The notes below the pieces were generated by a model. It was not told the DNA's origin. It saw only the letters and a list, made by a program, of their open reading frames with translations, and searched no databases. Both the position numbers and the translations under genes were made by a program. DNA of 64,000 nucleotides, from NCBI GenBank assembly GCA_028994555.1, contig JARDVN010000001.1, positions 1,240,001-1,304,000 on the forward strand. The letters are read 5' to 3'. Shown here piece by piece: positions 46,135-55,228 of the stretch (the stretch's first letter is position 1; each line of letters begins with the position of its first letter). This stretch comes from Citrobacter amalonaticus. Its GTDB lineage: Bacteria > Pseudomonadota > Gammaproteobacteria > Enterobacterales > Enterobacteriaceae.

Positions 46135-46895
46135 GAGGTTAACTCCATTCCGTACAGGGCGAGGTGGGCTGATACCAGATTGCGGGTGACGGTGTGTTTT
46201 GGTGAGTGGAACAGGGTTTCCACGTCGCCCTGCTCAACGATATTACCGTTATCCATCACCGCCACGTCATCAGCCAGTCGCGCAACAACGCCCATGTCGT
46301 GAGTCACCAGTAGCATCCCCGGCGCCCGGCTGTGCATAATGCTCTCCAGCAGATCGAGGATGCGCGCCTGCGCCACCACGTCCAGATCGGTGGTTGGCTC
46401 GTCGGCGACGATAAACGGCGCATCGGACAGTACCGCCATCGCGATCATCATGCGTTGCAGCATGCCGCCGCTCATCTCGAATGGGTAAAGCTTCAGCACG
46501 CGTGCGGGGTGTTCCAGTCCAACCGCCTCTAAGGCGTGCATAATCGTGGCGTCGTCTGCCGGTTTACCCAGCGCCTGACAGGTTTCCCGCGCGTGCGTCG
46601 CCATCGTATGCAGCGGATTAAACGCACTGCGGGGATTTTGCATAATGGTGGCGATTTTGTATCCGCGCAGGGAGCATGGCGAAACCGGCTTACCGTCAGC
46701 AAGAATCGCTCCCGACGTCTGGCGCACGCCAGCGGGTAAAATCCCAAGCGCCGCCGCGCAGGTCAGCGATTTTCCGCTCCCGCTACCGCCAACCAGTGCC
46801 AGTACGCGTCCGCGTTTGAGCGTTAACGACACGCCGTGCACCAGTGGGCGATCGGCCTGTAAGGCGATATTTTGCAATTCAATGTGCTGTGGCAT
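46131..46895 (-). CDS. nikD: NikD, nickel ABC transporter ATP-binding subunit
   Basis: This is the second ATPase of the nickel importer, with Walker [10 protein letters not shown], a variant signature MSGGMLQRM and Walker [13 protein letters not shown]. It has 254 residues. Its start shares one base with the nikC stop (TGATG), so translation is coupled. The order nikABCDE-nikR is the standard one. Confidence 0.96.
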   Translation of the reverse strand: MPQHIELQNIALQADRPLVHGVSLTLKRGRVLALVGGSGSGKSLTCAAALGILPAGVRQTSGAILADGKPVSPCSLRGYKIATIMQNPRSAFNPLHTMATHARETCQALGKPADDATIMHALEAVGLEHPARVLKLYPFEMSGGMLQRMMIAMAVLSDAPFIVADEPTTDLDVVAQARILDLLESIMHSRAPGMLLVTHDMGVVARLADDVAVMDNGNIVEQGDVETLFHSPKHTVTRNLVSAHLALYGMELTS

Positions 46896-47729
46896 CAGTG
46901 AGCATGCTCCGTGACCAGATGAGGATCAAGGTGATCGCGCAGGGCGTCGCCCACCATATTGAAGGCCATCACCGTGATAAACAGCGCCAGCCCCGGCCAG
47001 AACATTTGCAGCGGCTGGGTCCAGATATACTGGCGGGCGTCGTTAATCATCACCCCCCCATTCCGCCGTCGGTGCCGTCACGCCCAGGCCGAGGAACGAC
47101 ATCCCGGCGACGTGCAGCATCATGTGACCAATATCCAGCGTGGCCAGCACCAGCAGCGAGGGGATTACAGCACCAGCCAGATGATCGATAAACACCCGGA
47201 CATGGCCCGCGCCGGAAAGCCGCGAAGCGAGAACAAACTCGCGCTGGCGCAGTGAAATCACCAGACTGCGCACCATGCGCGCATACCACGCCCAGTGTGA
47301 CAGGGCGATGGCGATAATCACGTTAGTCAGCCCCGTACCCAGCACACCGACCATAAAGAACGACAGAATGGAGGTCGGGAAGGTCATAAACATATCGGCG
47401 ACGCGCATAGTAGCCTGGTCGACACGCCCACCCAGCAGCCCGGCGCTGCCGCCGACAATCAGCCCCAGCGCCAGTACCAGCAGCAGACAGGCCATTACCG
47501 AGCCCAGCGACACGCGGGTCGCCGCCAGCAGGCGGGAGAAAATGTCGCGCCCCAGATGGTCCGTTCCCAGCCAATGCTGGCTGTCCGGCGCCAGCAGGCG
47601 CGAGGGTAAATCGATCGCTTGCGGATCATACGGCAGCCACCACTGGCTGGTCAGCGCAATCAACGCCAGCAGGGCGATGACAATCATGGCCAGACGAACC
47701 GACCAGCGTGAAGAGAGGAAAAAGTTCAC
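46895..47729 (-). CDS. nikC: NikC, nickel ABC transporter permease (+1 frameshift)
   Basis: This inner-membrane permease forms the channel with NikB. It has 5-6 hydrophobic segments and the binding-protein-dependent permease motif near [20 protein letters not shown]. The frame breaks at 47053-47059, where seven C (G on the coding strand) stand in place of six in [14 protein letters not shown]; corrected length is 277 residues, ending LVTEHAH, exactly the E. coli length. Without correction the last 50 residues would be lost. Confidence 0.95.
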
Positions 47730-48670
47730 GAGTGCGCTCCTTCATGACGACGAATGCGCGGGTCCAGCGCGGCGTTCAGTAGATCAACAATCAGATTACA
47801 GACCACGAAGACCACCACCATCATCAACGTAAAGCACTGAATCACCGGGTAGTCGCGGTTAAATATCGCTGAAACGGCGTAACGTCCGACGCCCGGCCAG
47901 GCAAAGATGTTTTCGATAATCATCGTCCCGCCAATTAACTCGCCAATGTGCATCCCGACAGCGGTGACGACCGGCAGCGAGGCGTTACGTAAAATATGGC
48001 GGCGCTCTGTTTGTTTGTCGTTCAGCCCGCGCAGGCGCGCCCAGGTGACGTGACGCTGCCCGGCGACTTCCAGCATGCTGGCGCGTAGCAGTCGGGCGTT
48101 GATCGCCAGCGACATAAAGGCTATCGACACCGCCGGCAAAATGAGGTGCTGCCAGCCGCCGTAGCCCATTGCGGGCAGCCATTGCAGCGACACGGAAAAG
48201 AACATCACCAGCAGGAAAGCCAGCCAGAAGTTGGGCATCGATACGCCGAGAAAAGCGATCAACCGCACGACATAATCCGGCAGACGGTCGCGGTGACGCG
48301 CCGCCCAGATACCGAGCGGCACGGAGGTCAGCAGGATCAGCACCAGCGCGGCACCCGCCAGTTCCAGCGTGGCGGGCAGGAAGTTCAGCATGTCATCCAG
48401 CACCGGGCGCTGGGTCGCAAACGAGATGCCAAAGTCCAGATGCAGCGCCTTCCACAGCCAGGTGCCGTACTGCACGACAAGCGGCTGATCGAGGCCCAGC
48501 ATCACGCGGGTCGACGCTACCATTTCTGGCGTTGGTGGTAGGTTAGACAGGCGCAGATAATCGAGCGCCGGGTCGCCGGTGCCCAGGCGCAGCATCAGAA
48601 AGATGATCACCGAGGCGGCGAATATCATCGGAATCAGCAGCAGAATGCGCCGCAGTATATAACGCAACAT
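47726..48670 (-). CDS. nikB: NikB, nickel ABC transporter permease
   Basis: This inner-membrane permease of the nickel importer belongs to the dipeptide/nickel (DppB-type) family. It has 314 residues. The first hydrophobic segment is [21 protein letters not shown], and the DppB-type loop ([22 protein letters not shown] split across the permease motif) is seen later. It overlaps nikC by four bases and shares one base with the nikA stop. Confidence 0.96.
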   Translation of the reverse strand: MLRYILRRILLLIPMIFAASVIIFLMLRLGTGDPALDYLRLSNLPPTPEMVASTRVMLGLDQPLVVQYGTWLWKALHLDFGISFATQRPVLDDMLNFLPATLELAGAALVLILLTSVPLGIWAARHRDRLPDYVVRLIAFLGVSMPNFWLAFLLVMFFSVSLQWLPAMGYGGWQHLILPAVSIAFMSLAINARLLRASMLEVAGQRHVTWARLRGLNDKQTERRHILRNASLPVVTAVGMHIGELIGGTMIIENIFAWPGVGRYAVSAIFNRDYPVIQCFTLMMVVVFVVCNLIVDLLNAALDPRIRRHEGAHS

Positions 48671-50242
48671 CAGGGTTTCACCGGTTTAATCTGGTCAAAT
48701 GGAATTTCAGAAGCGATCGGCGCATAAGGGATCTCACCCAGTTCAGGTCTGGCGACCACCATCATTGAGACATAGCTGATGGGCAGATAGACCGCGTCGT
48801 TGTGCAGACGGGTCAGGATGTCTTTATAGAGCGCCTGACGCTGCGTGTTGTCGGTGGTTTCCAGCACTTCGCCAATCTCTTTATCGATGATCGGCTTATC
48901 CGCCAGACCCTGCTGTGCCTGGTAATCCGCATGCGACGGAACGCGCATCGAACTCATAAAGGCGTGCGGATCGTACGGCGCCCCCCCAGGTGCGGTTGAA
49001 AATCATGCCGAAGCGTCCGTCACGCTGTCGGGCATAAATACTGCTTTCTTCTTCGCCGACCAGTGCGACATCGACGCCAATCTGGCGCATATCGGCCTGA
49101 ATAATTTCCGCCATCGATTTGCTCAGCGCGTCGGTGCCAATGAACGACAGCTCAATACGCAGCGGTTGACCGTTTTTCTCGCGAATGTCTTTACCTGCGG
49201 GGATCGTCCAGCCTGCTTTTTCCAGTAATGCTTTCGCCTGTTGCGGGTCGTACTGGCGCGGTTTCAGGCCAATGTTGGCATAAGGAACGGTAGGCGCAAA
49301 CAGCGTATCGGCGACCTGCTGCGTGCCGTATAGCGCGTTGTCGATCAGCGATTTTTTGTTCACCGCATAGTTCAGCGCTTCACGTACCGCCAGCTCATTG
49401 GTCGGTGCTTTTGCTGAGTTAAGCGCCAGCATCACCGTTTCAATCGGCTGAGAAAGCTGGGTACGGTAGTTCGGGTTCTGGCTGAAACGGGCAAAAGTAT
49501 CGAGCGGCAACAACCCTTCGTTACCGTACAACAGGTCGATGTCACCCGTTTCAAACGCCACGGCGCGGGTCGTCGGGTCCGGGATCACCTTCACGGTAAT
49601 TTTTTGAATTTGTGGCTTTTCTCCCCAGTAGCGATCGTTGCGCACCAGCACATCGTACTGATTGAGCTTTGACGCTTTCAGCACCCACGGCCCGGTGCCA
49701 ATCGGCGCTTTAATGCCGCGCATCGTTTCGTTGTCTTTAAATTGTGACGGCGCAATAAAGCGGAACGGGCGTGGCAGCGCCAGCTCTTGCAAGAAAGGGT
49801 AATAGGCGCTTTTCAGGGTGATTTGTAGCTGGTTTTTGTCGAGCGCTTTCACGTCGACGATCTGATTGACCAGTTCCAGCCAGGCGTGACGCTGACGGTT
49901 ATCAAGCACCACGCGGAAGTTTTCCGCCGCCGCATGGGCGTCAAACGCTTCACCATTCGAGAAGGTCACATCGTCGCGCAGGGTGAATGTCCAGGTTTTG
50001 CCATCCGCCGAGTGGGTCCAGCTTTTCGCCAGCCACGGAATGACCGAACCATCAGCCTGATACTTTACCAGCGGCTCATAAACCATGCTCTGGGCAAACA
50101 TCTGGTTTGGGGTATACAGATGCGGATTCAGTGGCCCAACGTTGACCGGCCATGCGGTCGTAATTTCGTCAGTGGCAGCGGCGTGCGTAAGGAATGACGC
50201 ACAGGCCAGCAGCGCAAAAAGTGTGCGGCGTAGTCTGGACAA
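48670..50242 (-). CDS. nikA: NikA, periplasmic nickel-binding protein (+1 frameshift)
   Basis: This is the substrate-binding protein that captures nickel (as a metal-chelator complex) and delivers it to NikBC. A signal peptide covers residues 1-22 (ending THA-A). The SBP family 5 signature lies near [20 protein letters not shown]. The frame breaks at 48981-48987 (seven C, six expected), within [13 protein letters not shown]; corrected length is 523 residues, against 524 in E. coli. The promoter region with a perfect NikR operator is just upstream, making nikA the first gene of the operon. Confidence 0.95.
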
Positions 50243-50281
50243 AATGGTGATCCCGAATGATGTAGAGGTACGACTTAATGA

Positions 50282-50309
50282 GTATGACGATTCTAAGGAA
50301 TCATCATAC
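50282..50309 (-). promoter_or_regulatory. NikR operator of the nik operon
   Basis: GTATGA-N16-TCATAC is an exact match to the NikR operator (GTATGA half-sites with 16-base spacing). It sits 40 bases upstream of the nikA start, where a bound repressor would block the promoter. Confidence 0.95.
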
Positions 50310-50316
50310 TTTTGAC

Positions 50317-50330
50317 GTGTTCTGGATCAA
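50317..50330 (-). promoter_or_regulatory. Candidate FNR site upstream of nikA
   Basis: On the minus strand the site reads TTGAT-CCAG-AACAC. The first half-site is perfect; the second matches ATCAA at only three of five positions. FNR activation of nik is established in E. coli, and the position just upstream of the NikR operator fits. Confidence 0.55.
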
Positions 50331-50381
50331 GAGAAGGGCGGTCAAATACACGAATTATACGAAAATCGTATGTTTGTGATG

Positions 50382-50968
50382 TCAGACCGTTTCCAGCCAC
50401 TGCAGCGCGTCTGCGGTCAGGGTAAAGGGCGTGGGGGGTACAGACGGCCAGGCTCAGGTTATCGACCTGACAATGGCTGACGGAAAGCCCGGAATCAAAG
50501 GTACTGTCGACGCTGACGATTTGCCACGCACTGCCGCCGCGCTGTTTCACGATCGCCTCTTTTTTGCGTCCAGATGCGCCAGAACGCGGCGAGCTGCCGA
50601 TCCGGATGTTCCGCTTCTACTTCGGCATGTTCGCCGAGGCTGAACACCGCGTTCGCCAGCGAACGCCAGTTGGCGCGCGGGCGAATGACTTCAAGATCGC
50701 AGCCCACTTCACCTTCATCGCTCAGCAGCAGGGCGATGTCGTCCCCGCTGTGGCTCAGGTTAAACCACAGTGGCGTATCCGGCGAAAACGTCGGTTTTCC
50801 CTGTTCGCCGTAGACTATCTCTGGCAGCGGCGAGAGGGTGTGGGAAAGCAGAACGCGCCCCGCCAGCCAGCGTGCGCGACGCGGGCCTTGCGGCGCCTGT
50901 GCGATTAACGCAGACGGCAGTGCGCCTGCGCTGAGTGTCGAAACTTTTCCCAGTACGATCCGATACAT
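50382..50968 (-). CDS. acpT: AcpT, 4'-phosphopantetheinyl transferase (two +1 frameshifts)
   Basis: AcpT transfers the phosphopantetheine arm from CoA to acyl carrier proteins. The magnesium and CoA-binding motifs are GCDLEVI and FWRIWTQKEA. Two breaks are seen: 50560-50565 (six T, five expected), inside the KEA motif, and 50433-50438 (six G, five expected), in VCTPTPFTL. Corrected length is 194 residues, against 195 in E. coli K-12. It starts one base after the apeR stop, so it is the last gene of the APE operon, and its likely clients are the two ACPs at 62502-63026. Confidence 0.93.
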
Positions 50969-50969
50969 A

Positions 50970-52199
50970 TCAGGACCAACGTTTAATAATGATGGAAGTA
51001 TTGATGCCGCCAAACGCAAAATTGTTGCTCTGCAAAAACTCACAATCAATCTTACGGGCTTCACCCATAATGTAATCCAGCGCGCCGCAGTTGGCGTCGG
51101 GCTGTTTTAAGTTTAGCGTAGGCGCAAACCAGCCTTCGCGCATCATTTGCAGACTCATCCAGGCTTCCAGCGCGCCACAGGCACCAAGGGTATGCCCAAA
51201 ATAACTTTTCAGCGAGGAGATGGGTACGTTATCGCCATAAATGGCGGCGGTTGCCTGACTTTCCGCAATATCGCCACGATCCGTTGCGGTGCCGTGTGCG
51301 GAAATATAGCCGATATCCAGCGCGTTTAACCCTGCCATTTTCAGCGACTGCTCCATGCAAATTTGCATGGTCTCCCGCTGAGGCTGGGTGATATGGGCGG
51401 CGTCGCAGTTGGTGGCAAACCCGATGATTTCGCCGTAAATGGTTGCGCCGCGCGCTTTGGCGTGTTCGAGTTCTTCCAGGATCAACGTCCCGGCGCCTTC
51501 GCCAATCACCAGCCCATCACGCTGTTCATCGAACGGCGACGGCGTGGTTTTCGGTTGATCGTTACGCTGGCTGGTGGCGAACAGGGTGTCAAACACCGCC
51601 GCTTCCGACGGACACAGCTCTTCCGCACCGCCTGCTACCATCACGGTTTGATAGCCGTGGCGAATCGCTTCCCACGCATAGCCAATCGCCTGGCTGCCGG
51701 AGGTACAGGCGCTGGAGGTGGGGATCACCCGTCCGCGCAGGCCGAAAAACAGCCCGGTATTGACGGCGGTGGTGTGCGGCATCATCTGCACATAGGTGGT
51801 GCCGGTAATGTTATTGGTGTGCTTTTCGGTCAGCATGGTGGCAAATTCGCTCACCGGGCCAGTACTGCCGGTGGAGGAACCATACGCAATACCCGTTTCC
51901 CCGCTGGTGAGCACGTCGTCGCCAATCAGTCCAGCCTGTTTGAGCGCCAGTTCGGTGGCGCGGGTGGACATCAACGACACGCGACCCATCGCGCGGATGC
52001 GCTTACGGGTGTAATGCTCAGGTAGCGTGAAATCATCGATCGGCGCGCCCAGCAGGGTATGTAGCCCGTCATAAACCTGCCACTCCGGCATTTTCCTCAC
52101 CGCATTTTCATAAGCAAGCAATCGTGCGGAGACGTGCTGCCAGTCTTCGCCGAACGCGGTGACGCCGCCCATCCCTGTAATCACTACACGCCGAGTCAT
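50970..52199 (-). CDS. apeR: ApeR, beta-ketoacyl-ACP synthase (FabF-like)
   Basis: This is a condensing enzyme of the aryl polyene pathway. It has 409 residues with the thiolase fold. The active-site Cys is in SACTSGSQAIG and the two catalytic histidines are in HGTATDRGD and GHTLGACG. A second ketosynthase, ApeO, is encoded in the same operon; in the Xenorhabdus system ApeO works with ApeC in chain extension, while the task of ApeR is less certain. It overlaps apeQ by four bases. Confidence 0.9.
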   Translation of the reverse strand: MTRRVVITGMGGVTAFGEDWQHVSARLLAYENAVRKMPEWQVYDGLHTLLGAPIDDFTLPEHYTRKRIRAMGRVSLMSTRATELALKQAGLIGDDVLTSGETGIAYGSSTGSTGPVSEFATMLTEKHTNNITGTTYVQMMPHTTAVNTGLFFGLRGRVIPTSSACTSGSQAIGYAWEAIRHGYQTVMVAGGAEELCPSEAAVFDTLFATSQRNDQPKTTPSPFDEQRDGLVIGEGAGTLILEELEHAKARGATIYGEIIGFATNCDAAHITQPQRETMQICMEQSLKMAGLNALDIGYISAHGTATDRGDIAESQATAAIYGDNVPISSLKSYFGHTLGACGALEAWMSLQMMREGWFAPTLNLKQPDANCGALDYIMGEARKIDCEFLQSNNFAFGGINTSIIIKRWS

Positions 52200-52927
52200 A
52201 ACATCCCTCCGTTGATGGAAATCACCTGTCGGGTAACGTAGCCCGCGATATCCGACATTAAATAGCTGGCAAGCCCGGCGACTTCGTCCGCCTGACCCAT
52301 GCGTTTCATCGGAATCATCGCCATCGCTTCCTTCAGTGCGGCGTCTTCCATTTCGATCATACCGGTGTCGATTAGCCCCGGCGCGATGCAGTTAACGGTA
52401 ATTTTACGTTTCGCGAGTTCAATCGCCAGCGCTTTGGTGGCGCCAATAATCCCGGCTTTAGCGGCGCTGTAGTTAACCTGGCCACGGTTTCCCATCACGC
52501 CGGAGACAGATGACAATGTAATGATGCGACCGCCCTGGCGCGCGCCGATCATCGGCATGATGCACGGCTGAATGACGTTATAAAAACTGTCGAGGTTAGT
52601 GTGAATCACGGTGTCCCAGTCGCTATCGCTGAGTGCCGGGAAGGCCGCGTCGCGGGCGATGCCCGCATTATTGACCACGCCGTACCACGGACCGTGCGCC
52701 TCGATATCCTGTTCCAGCACCTCGCGGCATTGTTCGCGGTTTGCCACATCAAAACTGAGCAAACGCCCCGCGCCGCCGACGGCGAGGATGGCGTCCAGCG
52801 TCTCCTGTGCGCCCTGCGCATCACGGTGATAGTGCACGCCGACCACAAAGCCGTCCGCTGCCAGCTGGCGGGCGATAGCGCGACCGATACCCTTACTGGC
52901 GCCGGTAACCAAAACTGAACGACTCAT
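52196..52927 (-). CDS. apeQ: ApeQ, 3-ketoacyl-ACP reductase (FabG-like)
   Basis: This NADPH-dependent ketoreductase acts after each condensation. It is a classical SDR with TGASKGIG, NNAG, and catalytic Tyr and Lys in YSAAK. The ATG ending at 52927 overlaps the apeP stop (ATGA) and gives 243 residues starting MSRSVLVTG; a longer frame to 53032 would run into apeP and is rejected. Confidence 0.92.
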   Translation of the reverse strand: MSRSVLVTGASKGIGRAIARQLAADGFVVGVHYHRDAQGAQETLDAILAVGGAGRLLSFDVANREQCREVLEQDIEAHGPWYGVVNNAGIARDAAFPALSDSDWDTVIHTNLDSFYNVIQPCIMPMIGARQGGRIITLSSVSGVMGNRGQVNYSAAKAGIIGATKALAIELAKRKITVNCIAPGLIDTGMIEMEDAALKEAMAMIPMKRMGQADEVAGLASYLMSDIAGYVTRQVISINGGML

Positions 52928-53400
52928 GCGGACGCTCCTTGTTGAAATAGAGAATGAAGTTCTTCTGCCGATGGCTGGAAGGTATTGATGCGGCCTGTCG
53001 CCAGCGTCTCCTCGCCTGCCGTAATCGCGCATTCGAAGCTGCCGAAACGGTCGTCCTGCATCAGCAACTTAACGGTAATCGATAAAGCGGTTTCTGCGGG
53101 CAACACGCCTGCCGCGCAAATCAGTTCGCGGGCGCCGAGTACCATGCCCAGCGAAATCGCCCCCTGGCCCTGCTGATGGCGATGCCAGCCGGACCAGACG
53201 CCGACGGTCTGCGCCATCAGTTCCAGTGCGAACCAGCCGGGTAAATTACCCTGCGGGTCAAGAAATGGCCCCAGCACGCCGTCGCTTGTTACGGTGACGC
53301 GGCAGACAGCGGTTTCTTCGCGCACACAGGCTACCTCGTCGAGCAGTAGCATGGGAGCGTCGTGCGGCAGGTATTCGCCGGGTGATAAATAGTGGCTCAT
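52924..53400 (-). CDS. apeP: ApeP, FabA/FabZ-like hotdog dehydratase
   Basis: This is a predicted 3-hydroxyacyl-ACP dehydratase of 158 residues. It has the hotdog fold pattern with HDAPMLLLDEV near the N terminus and the helix motif GWFALELMAQTVGVW. The cluster has a second dehydratase, ApeI; in Xenorhabdus the two act together. It overlaps apeO and apeQ by four bases each. Confidence 0.88.
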   Translation of the reverse strand: MSHYLSPGEYLPHDAPMLLLDEVACVREETAVCRVTVTSDGVLGPFLDPQGNLPGWFALELMAQTVGVWSGWHRHQQGQGAISLGMVLGARELICAAGVLPAETALSITVKLLMQDDRFGSFECAITAGEETLATGRINTFQPSAEELHSLFQQGASA

Positions 53401-54566
53401 GACATCCTCCCGAGCAGAATACTGGCGTTATTGCCGCCAAAAGCGAACGAATTTGACAAGATAACCGGGCGTTCAAGGGGCTGCGGCTGTTCAATAATGC
53501 CGCAGGATGGCAGCGAGGGATCGCGTGGCGACAGGCTGAAATCCTGCGCCGGCAACGGCAGATCGCGCTGTAAAATCAGCATGCTGAGCGCGGCTTCGGT
53601 AATTCCGGCCGCCCCCAGCGTGTGGCCGGTCAGGTGTTTGGTCGAGCTGCACGGGACGCGCTCGTCAAACAGCGCGTTCACCACCCTGGATTCGATCTGA
53701 TCGTTCAGCGGCGTGGCGGTGCCGTGCAGATTGATGTAGCCCACCTGTTCGGGTGTGAGACCGGCATCGTCCAGCGCCTGCTGGATGGCGCGAATGGCAC
53801 CAACGCCCTCGGGATGAGGTGCAGAGATATGGTGCGCGTCACTGGATTCTCCCACGCCAAGCAGTGCGATGGGCTGCGGTTCGCGGGTCAGCAACATCAG
53901 CGCCGCGCCTTCGCCAATCGTAATGCCGCTGCGGTCACGGGCAAACGGCAGGCACCGCGTCGTGGAAAGCGATTCGAGACTGTGGAAGCCGTTGATCGGC
54001 ATCCGGCTCAGGGTATCCGCGCCGCCGACAATAGCGACATCCGCCAGACCGGACTCAATCAAACGCCGTCCGCTGATGATAGCGCGGGCACTGGAAGAGC
54101 AGGCGGTAGAAAGGGTAAACGCCGGGCCGTCCAGCTTCAGCCAGTGGCTGAGAAAGCGCGAGGGGTCGCCCAGTTCCTGCTGCGGATACTGCCAGTGGGG
54201 GCTTTCCTCGCCGTTGAGCGTCAGGTTAACGTGTTTGTCACCTTCATCGAGACCCGAGGTGCTGGTCCCGAGTACAACGGCGACTCGCTCGCGACCGTAA
54301 CGCGCAATGGCTTCATCCACCTGCGGTTGCATCTGTTGGAGCGCCGCCAGCAGCAACTGATTATTGCGCGAACGATGGGCGCAATAATCATCAGGAATCG
54401 CAGGCAGTTCGCCCTCCACACCGGCGAGTACCGCGTGAGGATGGCCCTGTAGCCAGCCGGTGCGCGGGCGCATGCCGGGGGCAACGCCGCGCGTGAGGTT
54501 AGCGGCAATCTCATCGGCATCGTTGCCGAGTGCGTTAATCATGCCAACCGCAGAAATGTAGATCAT
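53397..54566 (-). CDS. apeO: ApeO, beta-ketoacyl-ACP synthase (chain-extending)
   Basis: This is a FabF-type ketosynthase of 389 residues with catalytic Cys in STACSSSARA and histidines in HGTATPLND and GHTLGAAG. By analogy with the characterised cluster it pairs with the chain-length factor ApeC to build the polyene. The ATG ending at 54566 gives the usual MIYISAVGMINALG; a GTG at 54575 would add three residues and overlaps apeN. Confidence 0.9.
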   Translation of the reverse strand: MIYISAVGMINALGNDADEIAANLTRGVAPGMRPRTGWLQGHPHAVLAGVEGELPAIPDDYCAHRSRNNQLLLAALQQMQPQVDEAIARYGRERVAVVLGTSTSGLDEGDKHVNLTLNGEESPHWQYPQQELGDPSRFLSHWLKLDGPAFTLSTACSSSARAIISGRRLIESGLADVAIVGGADTLSRMPINGFHSLESLSTTRCLPFARDRSGITIGEGAALMLLTREPQPIALLGVGESSDAHHISAPHPEGVGAIRAIQQALDDAGLTPEQVGYINLHGTATPLNDQIESRVVNALFDERVPCSSTKHLTGHTLGAAGITEAALSMLILQRDLPLPAQDFSLSPRDPSLPSCGIIEQPQPLERPVILSNSFAFGGNNASILLGRMS

Positions 54567-54567
54567 C

Positions 54568-55228
54568 TCAGTCACCCAGATATTGAATGGTGATGTGGTA
54601 TTTAAAGACGTGCTGTTCGATGCTGATCGGTTCGCGCTTGCCTTTGCGGTTCAGGTAGGTGATTTCCGTCACCAGCGTGCCGCGGGCATTACGCAGTTCA
54701 CGCCTGACGCCACGGTCCGTCAGCGTCCAGCCTTTCGGCAACTGCGGCTGCCAGGCGCTAACCGGCCAGTGGCTAAGCATCACGTCCGCCAGCACCTGAC
54801 TGGCGGGCGGCAATTGTGGAACCACGATGGACTGCTCGGTGTGTAACCCTTTGTCATCGTAAGTGACGAGGAACAGACGAATACCCACTGACGACAGCCC
54901 CGCCAGGGTGATTTTTTTGTCATCGGCATTCAGCATCACCAGTAATGACTGGGTTTTGCCCTTAAAGCTGCCGGTAAGCAGCTGTTGAGAATTGACTGCC
55001 GGAGAAATACCCGGCGCAGGCAGCGTCACGCGAGTCCCCGGTTCCAGCCATGCCTGTGGGCGACCTTGCTGATCTTTTGGCGAGTGGCTGCAGCCGGCGA
55101 GTGACAGCGCGAAGAGGCACAGTGCTAACTGCCCGATGGCGCTACGCTTATCAGGCCTACGCCAACCTGTTGACCCACCAGGTCGGATAAGGCGTAACCG
55201 CCATCCGGTAAAAAAGACGTTTCATCAT
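54568..55228 (-). CDS. apeN: ApeN, DUF3261-type lipoprotein (+1 frameshift; REP inside its 5' end)
   Basis: This predicted outer-membrane lipoprotein of the aryl polyene cluster has a lipobox at LSLAGC followed by SHSPKDQQGRP. No usual start codon lies close to the signal peptide. An ATG at 55228 overlaps the apeM stop (ATGATGA), and the frame becomes open through the lipobox if one of six A at 55210-55215 is removed. The protein then starts MMKRLFTGWRLRLIRPGG, a basic stretch of about 30 residues translated from a REP element, before the hydrophobic core. It has 219 residues. If the REP insertion is recent, export may still work because the region stays positively charged. Confidence 0.78.
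55131..55209. repeat. BIME inside the 5' end of apeN
   Basis: Two inverted REP units (GCCCGATGGCGCTACGCTTATCAGG and GGTCGGATAAGGCGTAACCGCC-ATCCGG) lie directly after the apeM stop. REP elements normally lie between genes; here the element falls within the predicted apeN coding region. Confidence 0.85.
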
